Below are positions 33,701 to 41,176 of a stretch of DNA of 64,000 bases, in pieces; positions within the stretch are counted from its first letter, which is position 1; the number at the start of each line of letters is the position of its first letter. This DNA comes from DALYJJ01 sp031969915 (lineage in GTDB: Bacteria > Acidobacteriota > Terriglobia > Bryobacterales > Bryobacteraceae), in assembly GCA_031969915.1 (NCBI GenBank), contig DALYJJ010000001.1, positions 39,220-103,219 of the forward strand, read 5' to 3'. Below the pieces are notes generated by a model. That model was not told the origin of the DNA. It saw only the letters and a list, made by a program, of their open reading frames with translations, and did not search any database. The translations under genes and the position numbers were made by a program.

Positions 33701-34588
33701 TCAGTTCGCGCGGCCCACGAACGGTTCAACGTGGACCAGGACGTCGGCCACCCAATCGAGCTCCTCTATGATCCGGAAACGCACCTGCGTTGCGATGTCG
33801 TGCGATTGCCGGACGGTCATCTCAGGGTCCACCTCGAGGTGAAGGTCGACGTGATACTTGAGGCCCGTCTTCCGGGCGAAACACTTCTCCACGCCGAGCG
33901 CGCCGGGCACAGTCTGTGCCACCTGCCGGATGCGGCGCATGGTCTCTTCGTCCGGCATGGTGTCCATGAGCTGCAGCGAAGTCTCCCGGACCACCCGGAT
34001 GCCCAGGAAGATGACGATGACGCCCACCGCGAAGCCTCCGTAATGGTCGGCCGCGAGAAAGCGCGAGGGATCGTACAGCGTCAGGCCCACCGCGGCGATC
34101 GCCGTGAGGCCGGAGAGAATGTCCACCGAATCGTTCCAGGCGTCGGCCACCAGGCCTTCGGAGTGGATGCGGCGTCCGACGCGAAACTTGAACACGCTGA
34201 GGAACGACTTGGCGGCCACCGAGGCCACCAGCGGCCAGATGGCCCACGCCGCGGGTGCGGCGTGGATTTCCTCGATGCGGTCGAGCGATCGAATGCAGAT
34301 GGCCAGGCCGGTGGCGGCCAGGATGAGGCCCAGCCCGAGCCCGGTGAGGGTCTCGATTCGCCCGTGACCGTACGGGTGGTCGTCGTCGGCGGGGCGGGAG
34401 GCCATGGCCAGGCCGAAGAGCACCGCCGCCGAGGCGACCACGTCGGAGGCGGACTCCATACCGTCGGCCACCACGGCGGTGGAACCGGCGAGGTAGCCGA
34501 GCACGATTTTGGCGACCGCGAGAGCGCCGCTCACGAACATGCTGAGAATGGCGACACGGGCGCCTAGGCGACTGGAGTCCGACGGCAC
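33701..34588 (-). CDS. Cation diffusion facilitator metal transporter
   Basis: 295 residues starting at GTG. Six membrane helices fill about residues 15-205, followed by the cytoplasmic CDF dimer domain (HVDLHLEVDPEMTVRQSHDI). CDF proteins export divalent metals using the proton gradient. The site in helix 2 reads DGMESASD and that in helix 5 DAWNDSVD; the helix-5 His usual in zinc transporters is replaced by Asn, which is seen in manganese-type members. Manganese or iron is thus a better guess than zinc. It precedes polX by 9 bp and follows the TauE gene by 39 bp on the same strand. Confidence 0.88.
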   Translation of the reverse strand: MPSDSSRLGARVAILSMFVSGALAVAKIVLGYLAGSTAVVADGMESASDVVASAAVLFGLAMASRPADDDHPYGHGRIETLTGLGLGLILAATGLAICIRSLDRIEEIHAAPAAWAIWPLVASVAAKSFLSVFKFRVGRRIHSEGLVADAWNDSVDILSGLTAIAAVGLTLYDPSRFLAADHYGGFAVGVIVIFLGIRVVRETSLQLMDTMPDEETMRRIRQVAQTVPGALGVEKCFARKTGLKYHVDLHLEVDPEMTVRQSHDIATQVRFRIIEELDWVADVLVHVEPFVGRAN

Positions 34589-34627
34589 TCTCGCACTATA
34601 GCGCAGCAGGCTTGAGGGCTTCGGACG

Positions 34628-35398
34628 CTATTCGAACAACGGGGGAGCGTTCTTCACCAGCAGAAAAATGGCGATCAGCACCAGGAACACCGCGAAGGCC
34701 TTCCGCAGATTCCCGGGAGAGGTGCGGCGCAGAAGAACGGAGCCCACGATCATTCCGGCCAGCGCCGCGAGCACCAATTCGCCGAGCAGCGGATAGTTGA
34801 CGGACTCCATGCGGCCCAGATGGCCGGCCAGGCCGGCGGCGGCGTTCATGGCGATCACCATCAGGGAAGTGGCGATGCTCTGTTTGACGGGCAACCCGCC
34901 GAACCAGAGCAGCGCGGGCACGATGAGGAATCCTCCCCCCACACCCAGAAAGCCGGTGAGGAGGCCGACCACCGCACCCGCGGCGGCGCACTTCCAGAGA
35001 CACAGCGGGCGCGGCGCAGCCGGCTCTGCGCGCGGGTTTCGAAAGTACATCAGGCTGCCGACCACGAGCAGCAGGGAAGCGAAGAGAACCATCAGCAGCG
35101 CGGGCGGGCACATGTAGGTGAGCTTGGATCCGGCCCAGGACGCGGCGATCCCGGTGAGCCCGAAGACGATCCCCACGCGCAGGTTCAGCGTGTGGTTCCG
35201 GAAGTTCAGAAGCGCGCCCCAGGCGCTGGTGGCGCCGACGATCGCGAGCGAAGCGCCGATGGCTTGACGGGGCTCGAAGCCGAGGATGTAGACCAGAACC
35301 GGGACTGTGATGGCAGAGCCGCCCGCGCCGAGGAAGCCGAGCGAGATCCCTACTGCCGCCATCGACAGTAGCCCCGTGGCAAACAGAGCGGGACTCAC
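34628..35398 (-). CDS. TauE/SafE family sulfite exporter-like permease
   Basis: 256 residues from GTG 35398. The protein has about seven to eight membrane helices. The two copies of the family signature are visible: GFLGAGGSAITVPVLVYILG in the first half and GFLGVGGGFLIVPALLW in the second, each near a QAIGASLAI or QSIATSLMV motif. TauE/SafE proteins move sulfite or organosulfur anions across the inner membrane; the substrate here is not clear. The chosen start opens just before helix 1; the longer in-frame extension is Ser/Arg-rich and not membrane-like. It lies between DUF1326 and CDF genes on one strand. Confidence 0.88.
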   Translation of the reverse strand: MSPALFATGLLSMAAVGISLGFLGAGGSAITVPVLVYILGFEPRQAIGASLAIVGATSAWGALLNFRNHTLNLRVGIVFGLTGIAASWAGSKLTYMCPPALLMVLFASLLLVVGSLMYFRNPRAEPAAPRPLCLWKCAAAGAVVGLLTGFLGVGGGFLIVPALLWFGGLPVKQSIATSLMVIAMNAAAGLAGHLGRMESVNYPLLGELVLAALAGMIVGSVLLRRTSPGNLRKAFAVFLVLIAIFLLVKNAPPLFE

Positions 35399-35444
35399 AG
35401 CGCCCGAGTATATCGAACGCCGGGAGTCCCCGTTGAGCGGCTGA

Positions 35445-36119
35445 TTACTCGGAGATCGCGAAATCCGCGACGAAGGCCCCGCGCTTGTTCGGGCTGCTCC
35501 ACTTCGAGCCAAGACCCTCGCCTTTGAAATCGTGAGTCAAGGTGACCGCCGCCATCGCGTGCCCGACCTTGCTCAGCGGCCCGTACCAGGCTTCTTCGTG
35601 GCCGCAGATGTGATCGGTGGCGGCGACGGCGCGCGTGCGGATCGCGGCGAGCGAACCGGCGGTGAGGCTGGCCTTGGCGCCGTGCACGTCGTTGTTCTCA
35701 ATTTCGAGCGAGATCGGCGCGGACTCGATCTTCACGATGTCCTCCAGCAGATCGCCGGACATGTGCCGGGCGAAGGCGCGAAGGGCTTGGCGCTGCTCGA
35801 TCGTCGCCCGCTCATCGACGATGAGCACGCTCTTCACCGGATACGCTTCCGCAAACTGGTTGCCGAGGGTTCCTTTCGCCCTCACCACGCCCACCACCGA
35901 CAGGCCGTCGATGTTCACGCCCTTGAAGGTGCCTTTGTCGATCTTCCACCCGAAGACCGCGAGCTCACCCATGTTGCCCGCTTCCGAATTCGCGAAGCAG
36001 GCGCCCGTGTAGACGTCGGCGTTCCGCGCTTCCACATAGTTGCCGCGGACCGAAGAATTCGGTAAACCGGCCGCCATCAGGCTGCCGGCCAATCCCATCG
36101 TGAGAACCAGATTTCGCAT
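35445..36119 (-). CDS. DUF1326 family exported protein
   Basis: 224 residues with a signal peptide (MRNLVLTMGLAGSLMAAG). The body fits DUF1326: GNYVEARNADVYTGACFANS near the N-terminus, GVNIDGLSVVGVV, VLIVDERATIEQRQAL and ICGHEEAWYGPLS. The ATG at 36119 has GGGAGG upstream. The family is common in soil bacteria but has no assigned activity; a conserved Cys (GACF) and HICGHEE might bind metal or ligand, by inference. It is 46 bp upstream of TauE on the same strand and divergent from the gamma-glutamyltransferase. Confidence 0.8.
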   Translation of the reverse strand: MRNLVLTMGLAGSLMAAGLPNSSVRGNYVEARNADVYTGACFANSEAGNMGELAVFGWKIDKGTFKGVNIDGLSVVGVVRAKGTLGNQFAEAYPVKSVLIVDERATIEQRQALRAFARHMSGDLLEDIVKIESAPISLEIENNDVHGAKASLTAGSLAAIRTRAVAATDHICGHEEAWYGPLSKVGHAMAAVTLTHDFKGEGLGSKWSSPNKRGAFVADFAISE

Positions 36120-36211
36120 CCCAGGGTACCTCCCAGATACAGGTGATAATGAGGGCCAGAATTGATTCGAGGATAGCATGGCGGGCGGCTGGGGATACAA
36201 TAGGCCGACTC

Positions 36212-37882
36212 ATGCGTGCACTCGTTTTCGTTCTTCTCATGACAACGACAGGGTGGGGACAAAGCCGGTGGCAGGCGCGCTCGATGGTGGTCACCGAACT
36301 CGGGATTGTGGCGGCCAGCCAGACGCTGGCCTCGCAGGCGGGGGCGCAGGTGCTGGCTCGCGGCGGCTCCGCGATGGACGCGGCCATCGCCGCCAACGCC
36401 GTCCTGGCCGTGGTGGAACCGATGTCGGACGGCATCGGCGGCGACGTGATGGCCCTCTACAGCGATGCCCGGACCGGGCGCATCACCGGCTTGAATGGCG
36501 GCGGATGGGCGCCGAAGGGGCTCACGCCGAAACGCCTGCGGGACGCCGGTCACGTCAGCATGCCGCAATCCGGCATTCTCTCCGTCACCGTACCCGGGTG
36601 CGTCGAAGGCTGGGAGCGCCTCCATCGGCGGTTCGGGAAGCTCCCGTGGAAGGACCTCTTCGCGCCCGCCATTCACTACGCATCGCACGGCTTTCCGCTC
36701 ACCGAGCTCATCGCCGAACACTGGCGCGGTACGGTGGGCAAGCTGCGCTCGGATGAATACGCCGAGAAGACGTTTCTGCCGGGCGGAGCGGCGCCCGCCA
36801 CCGGACAGCTCTACCGCAATCCGGACTTGGCCGCCGCCTTGCGGCTGATCGCCGAGCAGGGCGCGGCGGCGTTTTACAAGGGCCCCATCGCGAAGGCGAT
36901 GGTCGAGACGTCGCGCAAGCAGGGCGGTGTCATTGAGGCCTCCGACCTCAGCGAGTATCAATCCGAATGGGTGGAGCCCATCTCCACGTCCTATCGCGGC
37001 TGGCGAGTGTATGAGTTGCCGCCGCCCACCATGGGGGCGACCGCCCTGGGAATGCTGAATCTGATGGAGACGTTCCGCCTGCAAAGCATGCAGCCCTACG
37101 CCCCCGAGACCCTGCATTACAAGATGGAAGCCCAGAAACTGGCCTACCAGGACGCGCGGCGCTACCTGGCGGATCCGCGAACCGCCCGGGTTCCCGCGGA
37201 GCTCCTGAGTAAGGACTACGCGGCCGCACGGGCGAAGTCGATCGGCGAGAAGGCCGCCTGCCAGGCCCAGCCGGGCCTGCCGGGCACGGGCGCGGGCGAC
37301 ACCGTGTACCTGACCGCGGTGGATCGCGAAGGCAACATCGCTTCGCTGATTCAGAGCGTGTATCTGAGTTGGGGCTCGGGCGTGGCGGTGGCGCCCTACG
37401 GCTTCCATCTGCACAATCGCGCGGGGTTGTTCGAACTCGCCGACGGTCATCCCAATCAGGCCGCGCCGCGCAAGCGCCCCTTTCACACCATCATTCCGGG
37501 TTTGATGGAGCGCGACAGCGTGCGCATCGGTTTCGGCATCATGGGCGGCTATAACCAGGCGCAGGCCCATGCCCAGTTCGTTTCGTACCTGGTCGACCAT
37601 GGGATGAACATCCAGGCCGCGTTGGAGGCGCCGCGCTTCACCAAGCTCAATTTCGGAGGCTGCGACGTGATGCTGGAGAACCGGTTGCCGCTCGAAACGC
37701 TGGAGGCCCTGCGGGAGCGGGGACACCGGCTGGAGATGGAAGGCGAGTACTCGAGTTGGATGGGCGGCGGCCAAGCCGTGCTGTTCGATGCCAAGACCGG
37801 GATCAAGTACGGGGCTTCGTCGCCGCAAAAAGACGGCGCCGCCGTGCCCGAGCCCGAGTTGTTCTGGGGAAAGGGGAAGTGA
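36212..37882 (+). CDS. ggt: Gamma-glutamyltransferase
   Basis: 556 residues, secreted. The enzyme cleaves the gamma-glutamyl bond of glutathione and related peptides in the periplasm. A signal peptide (MRALVFVLLMTTTGWGQ) precedes the family body: GGSAMDAAIAANAVLAVVEP and DGIGGDVMAL. The proprotein would self-cleave at a Thr; here T364 in GDTVYLTAVDREGN sits where the nucleophile is expected. FGIMGGYNQAQAHAQFV follows near the C-terminus, as in the family. The ATG at 36212 opens at the signal peptide. Its stop TGA is followed at once by the GTG of the next gene, so they are coupled. Confidence 0.9.
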   Translation: MRALVFVLLMTTTGWGQSRWQARSMVVTELGIVAASQTLASQAGAQVLARGGSAMDAAIAANAVLAVVEPMSDGIGGDVMALYSDARTGRITGLNGGGWAPKGLTPKRLRDAGHVSMPQSGILSVTVPGCVEGWERLHRRFGKLPWKDLFAPAIHYASHGFPLTELIAEHWRGTVGKLRSDEYAEKTFLPGGAAPATGQLYRNPDLAAALRLIAEQGAAAFYKGPIAKAMVETSRKQGGVIEASDLSEYQSEWVEPISTSYRGWRVYELPPPTMGATALGMLNLMETFRLQSMQPYAPETLHYKMEAQKLAYQDARRYLADPRTARVPAELLSKDYAAARAKSIGEKAACQAQPGLPGTGAGDTVYLTAVDREGNIASLIQSVYLSWGSGVAVAPYGFHLHNRAGLFELADGHPNQAAPRKRPFHTIIPGLMERDSVRIGFGIMGGYNQAQAHAQFVSYLVDHGMNIQAALEAPRFTKLNFGGCDVMLENRLPLETLEALRERGHRLEMEGEYSSWMGGGQAVLFDAKTGIKYGASSPQKDGAAVPEPELFWGKGK

Positions 37883-39193
37883 GTGGCCGATGTCATCTTC
37901 ACGCCGCTTTCGTTCCGCCAGTTGACGGTCAAGAACCGGATCTTCCGTTCCAACCTGGCGGGGCGCTTCGATAACTACGACGGGTCAGGCAATCAGGCCC
38001 GCATCAACTGGGAAGTGAAGTTCGCCCGCGGGGGCGTGGGCGCGATCATCTCGTCGTTCGTGGCGGTCACGATTCGCGGCCGCATCCTGCCCAACTACGC
38101 GACCATCGACCGCGATGAGCGCATTCCCTTCTGGCGCGAATTGGGCAAGCGCGTCCACGAACACGACTGTAAGTTCATCCTGCAACTCAGTCACGGCGGG
38201 CGGCAGCGCGACGTCGGCGGGATCGAGTTCGCCAAGGGGCTGAGTTCGACCAGCCGACCCGACCCGATTCACGGCTTCGAATGCGAGCGCATGACGAAGG
38301 AGGACATCGCCCGCGCCGTGGCGGAGTTCGCCGCCGGGGCGCGGCGCGCGCGCGAAGCGGGCCTGGACGGCGTGGAGTTGCACGGAGCCAACGGCTACCT
38401 GATCACCCAGTTCCTCAGTTCGGCGATCAACGACCGCAATGACAACTACGGAGGCAGCCTAGAAAATCGGGCGCGCTTCGTCCTGGAAGTGGTCCGCGCG
38501 ATCCGCGCCGAGGTGGGCCGCGATTTTCACCTGCAGATGAAGATCAGCGCCGTGGAGCAGAATAACGCCCTCCAACCCTTCGACAAGGAAGGCAACACGC
38601 TGGCCGATTCCGTGCGCGTGTGCCAATGGCTGGAGCAGGCCGGTGTGGACGCCATCCACGTTTCCTCGGGCAGTTACTTCCCTCACCCCAAGAACCCTCC
38701 CGGCGACTTCCCCACCGAGGAGGCGTTGAAGACCTTCGATACGATGCTCTCCAGTGGGCGCCGCGAGTTGACCAACTACCTGATGCTGGCCAATCCGGCC
38801 GGCGCGAAACTCTACCGCTACCTGTGGACCCAGGCCCGCGGGCCGGTTATCGAGGGGATTAACCGGGAAGAGGCCGCGGCGATCAAGGCGGCCGTTCGCA
38901 TCCCGGTCATCTGCACGGGCGGGTTCCAGACCGCCTCCGTGATTCGCGACGTGATTGCGAAGGGCGAATGCGACGCCGTGAGCATCGGCAGGCCACTGGT
39001 GGCGAACAACGATCTGGTGAAGCAGTTCGAGGCGGGAAGGGATCAGGCGGCGAAGCCGTGCACGTACTGCAACAAGTGCCTGGTCAACGTGATTGAGAAT
39101 CCGCTCGGATGCTACGAAGAGGATCGCTTCGCTTCGCGCGAGGAGATGGTGCGCGAGATCATGAGCGTGTTCGAACCGGCGCCTTTTGCCTAG
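37883..39193 (+). CDS. Old-Yellow-Enzyme-like NADH:flavin oxidoreductase
   Basis: 436 residues, TIM-barrel FMN enzyme of the OYE family, expected to reduce enones or related substrates with NAD(P)H. The N-terminal half shows FTPLSFRQLTVKNRIFRSNL and HGANGYLITQFLSSAINDR (His-containing active site segment), then GGSLENRARFVLEVV and later SIGRPLVANNDLV at the phosphate site. A C-terminal CTYCNKC and a further Cys resemble the iron-sulfur cluster of larger dienoyl-CoA reductases, but the FAD/NAD domains are absent. GTG directly follows the ggt stop. A strong hairpin overlaps its own stop codon. Confidence 0.88.
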   Translation: MADVIFTPLSFRQLTVKNRIFRSNLAGRFDNYDGSGNQARINWEVKFARGGVGAIISSFVAVTIRGRILPNYATIDRDERIPFWRELGKRVHEHDCKFILQLSHGGRQRDVGGIEFAKGLSSTSRPDPIHGFECERMTKEDIARAVAEFAAGARRAREAGLDGVELHGANGYLITQFLSSAINDRNDNYGGSLENRARFVLEVVRAIRAEVGRDFHLQMKISAVEQNNALQPFDKEGNTLADSVRVCQWLEQAGVDAIHVSSGSYFPHPKNPPGDFPTEEALKTFDTMLSSGRRELTNYLMLANPAGAKLYRYLWTQARGPVIEGINREEAAAIKAAVRIPVICTGGFQTASVIRDVIAKGECDAVSIGRPLVANNDLVKQFEAGRDQAAKPCTYCNKCLVNVIENPLGCYEEDRFASREEMVREIMSVFEPAPFA

Positions 39194-39205
39194 GCGCCGG
39201 TTCGA
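39171..39205. terminator. Convergent hairpin over the OYE stop codon
   Basis: Perfect 13 bp stem TCGAACCGGCGCC / GGCGCCGGTTCGA with a 9-base loop. It spans the stop at 39191-39193 and lies between convergent genes, so it can act on both strands. No strong T run is present. Confidence 0.6.
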
Positions 39206-39215
39206 GTGAGCGCGA

Positions 39216-40613
39216 TTACCAGCCGATGTCTTTCAGCAGACTCAGCGTCAGGTCGTCGGGATGTTTGACGGAACCGCCCACGTCGGCTGTGATGAATGGC
39301 TCCATCAACAGATTCGGGATCGCGGTGACGTCGAAGTGCGACACGGACGAGCCGCTCGAGAACGCCGTGGGGGCGTACAGGCGGACGTAGCCCGCGGTGG
39401 TCCCTGTCCGGAGCAAAGGACTGCGCCGCAGGGTCGCCACGGGGGGCGGATTCGCGGCCCGCAGCGCATTGCCCAGAGGCCCGCTGATACCCACGGAGGG
39501 GATCACGATGTCCGGGCCGACGCCGCCCAAGGCGGCGGCTTGGAAGGGCGCGACGGTAGTGTTCGCTACCAGCAATGCCGTGGCGCCAGCGCCCTGGGCA
39601 TTCTGAGCCTTCTGCACAAAAGTGCAGTTCCCGCGGTTGACGAGCACGATGTTGCCGGCGACGTTGGCAGAGGCCGGGAAGGGCTCGCAGCCGTCCAAAA
39701 GGGAAATGCCGCCTCCATCATTGGGCGCGACCACGGTTCCCTTCACGGGCAGGGTAATGGGCGGCCCGAACGCGGCGGGCTGCACCTCCGAGATGCCGAG
39801 GGGAGACGGGCTCTGCACGTCCAAAGCCAGCGCGGAATCCAGGACACTGGGGATCACGTTGGTCACGTACTTACCGGCCCATACCAGGTTCAGGTTGTTC
39901 CGGGCAGAGGCGGCGCGCTCTACAGCGGTCATGTCGATCCAGCGCTTGTTAGTGCTGACGTCCAGCATCTGGTACTCCCAGATGGAGGGAAAGTTGAGCA
40001 GGCGCGCGCCGTTGCCGGCACTCGTCGGTCCCGCGACGAAGCCGAGGCCGTGTCCGAACTCGTGAAGCACCACCGCGAGCAGGTCGATGCGGTTCGCCGG
40101 CTGGTTGTTGTCCAGGCCGTAATACCAGCCGCTATTCGGCAAGCAGCCTGGTTTGCCCAGGTTGCTGTTGAACACGGTGAAGATTTCCGCCGTGTCGTTC
40201 GGGTCGGCAACGATGTCTTGCCGCGTGAGCTTCTCGGCGAGGGCGGCCGGGTACCAGGTGTTGGGGAGCAGATCCTGCCCGCCATTCGCTGCCGGCACGT
40301 TGGCGAAGTACCAGTTGGGTGACGCTCCGCCGAGGACTGCGCCGGTGTTTGAGCAGGGCAGTCCGGTGAAGGAGGCTACCACGACGATGGGCTGCTTGCT
40401 CACCAGCTTCGCGCCCCATCGGCGCGCGGCTTCATTAAACACGTTGAGGGCCTGTTCGCCAATCGTCGTTCCCGGGTTGCCGCCCACCGGCGTAGCGGGC
40501 GTGGGATCGTTGAATCCGACGCCGGGGCCGTCGGCGTTGACCACCACGACGTCGGCGGCGAAAGCGGCACTCGCCGCAAGCAGACCGGCCAGGAGGCTGC
40601 GTCTAACGGACAT
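39216..40613 (-). CDS. Secreted zinc metalloprotease-like protein with PA domain
   Basis: 465 residues. A signal peptide (MSVRRSLLAGLLAASAAFA) precedes a protease-like domain with HEFGHGLGF, the HExxH zinc motif. After it the expected third His of metzincins is not in place (the segment ends VAG), so the third ligand may be elsewhere or absent. A protease-associated (PA) domain follows (NIVLVNRGNCTFVQKAQNAQ at about residue 300). The start at 40613 has a strong AGGGAGGAG. Its ATG lies 11 bp inside the upstream small secreted gene, so both are expressed together. The substrate is unknown. Confidence 0.75.
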   Translation of the reverse strand: MSVRRSLLAGLLAASAAFAADVVVVNADGPGVGFNDPTPATPVGGNPGTTIGEQALNVFNEAARRWGAKLVSKQPIVVVASFTGLPCSNTGAVLGGASPNWYFANVPAANGGQDLLPNTWYPAALAEKLTRQDIVADPNDTAEIFTVFNSNLGKPGCLPNSGWYYGLDNNQPANRIDLLAVVLHEFGHGLGFVAGPTSAGNGARLLNFPSIWEYQMLDVSTNKRWIDMTAVERAASARNNLNLVWAGKYVTNVIPSVLDSALALDVQSPSPLGISEVQPAAFGPPITLPVKGTVVAPNDGGGISLLDGCEPFPASANVAGNIVLVNRGNCTFVQKAQNAQGAGATALLVANTTVAPFQAAALGGVGPDIVIPSVGISGPLGNALRAANPPPVATLRRSPLLRTGTTAGYVRLYAPTAFSSGSSVSHFDVTAIPNLLMEPFITADVGGSVKHPDDLTLSLLKDIGW

Positions 40614-41025
40614 TGGCTCCTCCCTTCTGCGTGCTCTTCGAGGAGCGCACGGGAGCGCCGTTCCGGTGCGAAACACTGACTGATCCGTCCCCATTGCGTT
40701 CCGCAACCAGGAACTGTATCTGCGACGCATCGCTCTCCATGGCAGTGCCGCCGCCCGGCAGTTGCCGCGGTACAGCGGTGCCCGATGCAGCCGGTAAGGT
40801 CAGCGCCGCGGCTTCTTCCGGCGTGGGTTGCCGGAAGCCCTCAGCGGCGTCCGTGACGGCGATCTTCGCGCCCAGCGCCGCCTTCCAGCGCTGAATCTTC
40901 GCACGATACCGGGCGGCCTGCTCGGCCGTGATCGTAGTGGGTTTCTTGCCTGCCGAAGTTCGCTCTTCCGCGAATCCAGCGGGCAGACACAGGCCCAGCA
41001 AGAGGGCCAGTGTTGCCTTAGTCAT
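40603..41025 (-). CDS. Small secreted protein before the metalloprotease
   Basis: 140 residues with a signal peptide (MTKATLALLLGLCLPAGFA). The mature part has a helix (TAEQAARYRAKIQRWKAAL) and a C-terminal SVSVSHRNGAP segment. Its layout recalls small exported post-PEP-CTERM-type proteins, but this is weak. The start has an AGGAGG site. It overlaps the metalloprotease gene by 11 bp, so it may be a chaperone, inhibitor or partner of it. No domain can be named. Confidence 0.6.
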   Translation of the reverse strand: MTKATLALLLGLCLPAGFAEERTSAGKKPTTITAEQAARYRAKIQRWKAALGAKIAVTDAAEGFRQPTPEEAAALTLPAASGTAVPRQLPGGGTAMESDASQIQFLVAERNGDGSVSVSHRNGAPVRSSKSTQKGGANVR

Positions 41026-41176
41026 GAGGATCCTCCTATCTGCGTGTTCCCCCCCGGCACAGTCCCCAGCGCCGGGAGCGAGGAATGGTTATTTGTTGTA
41101 ACAGAGATCGAACGAGAGAACAAGGAGAAACTTCGGGAATTGTCGCCACGCCGCCTTGGCATATCCTGTGGAGTTG

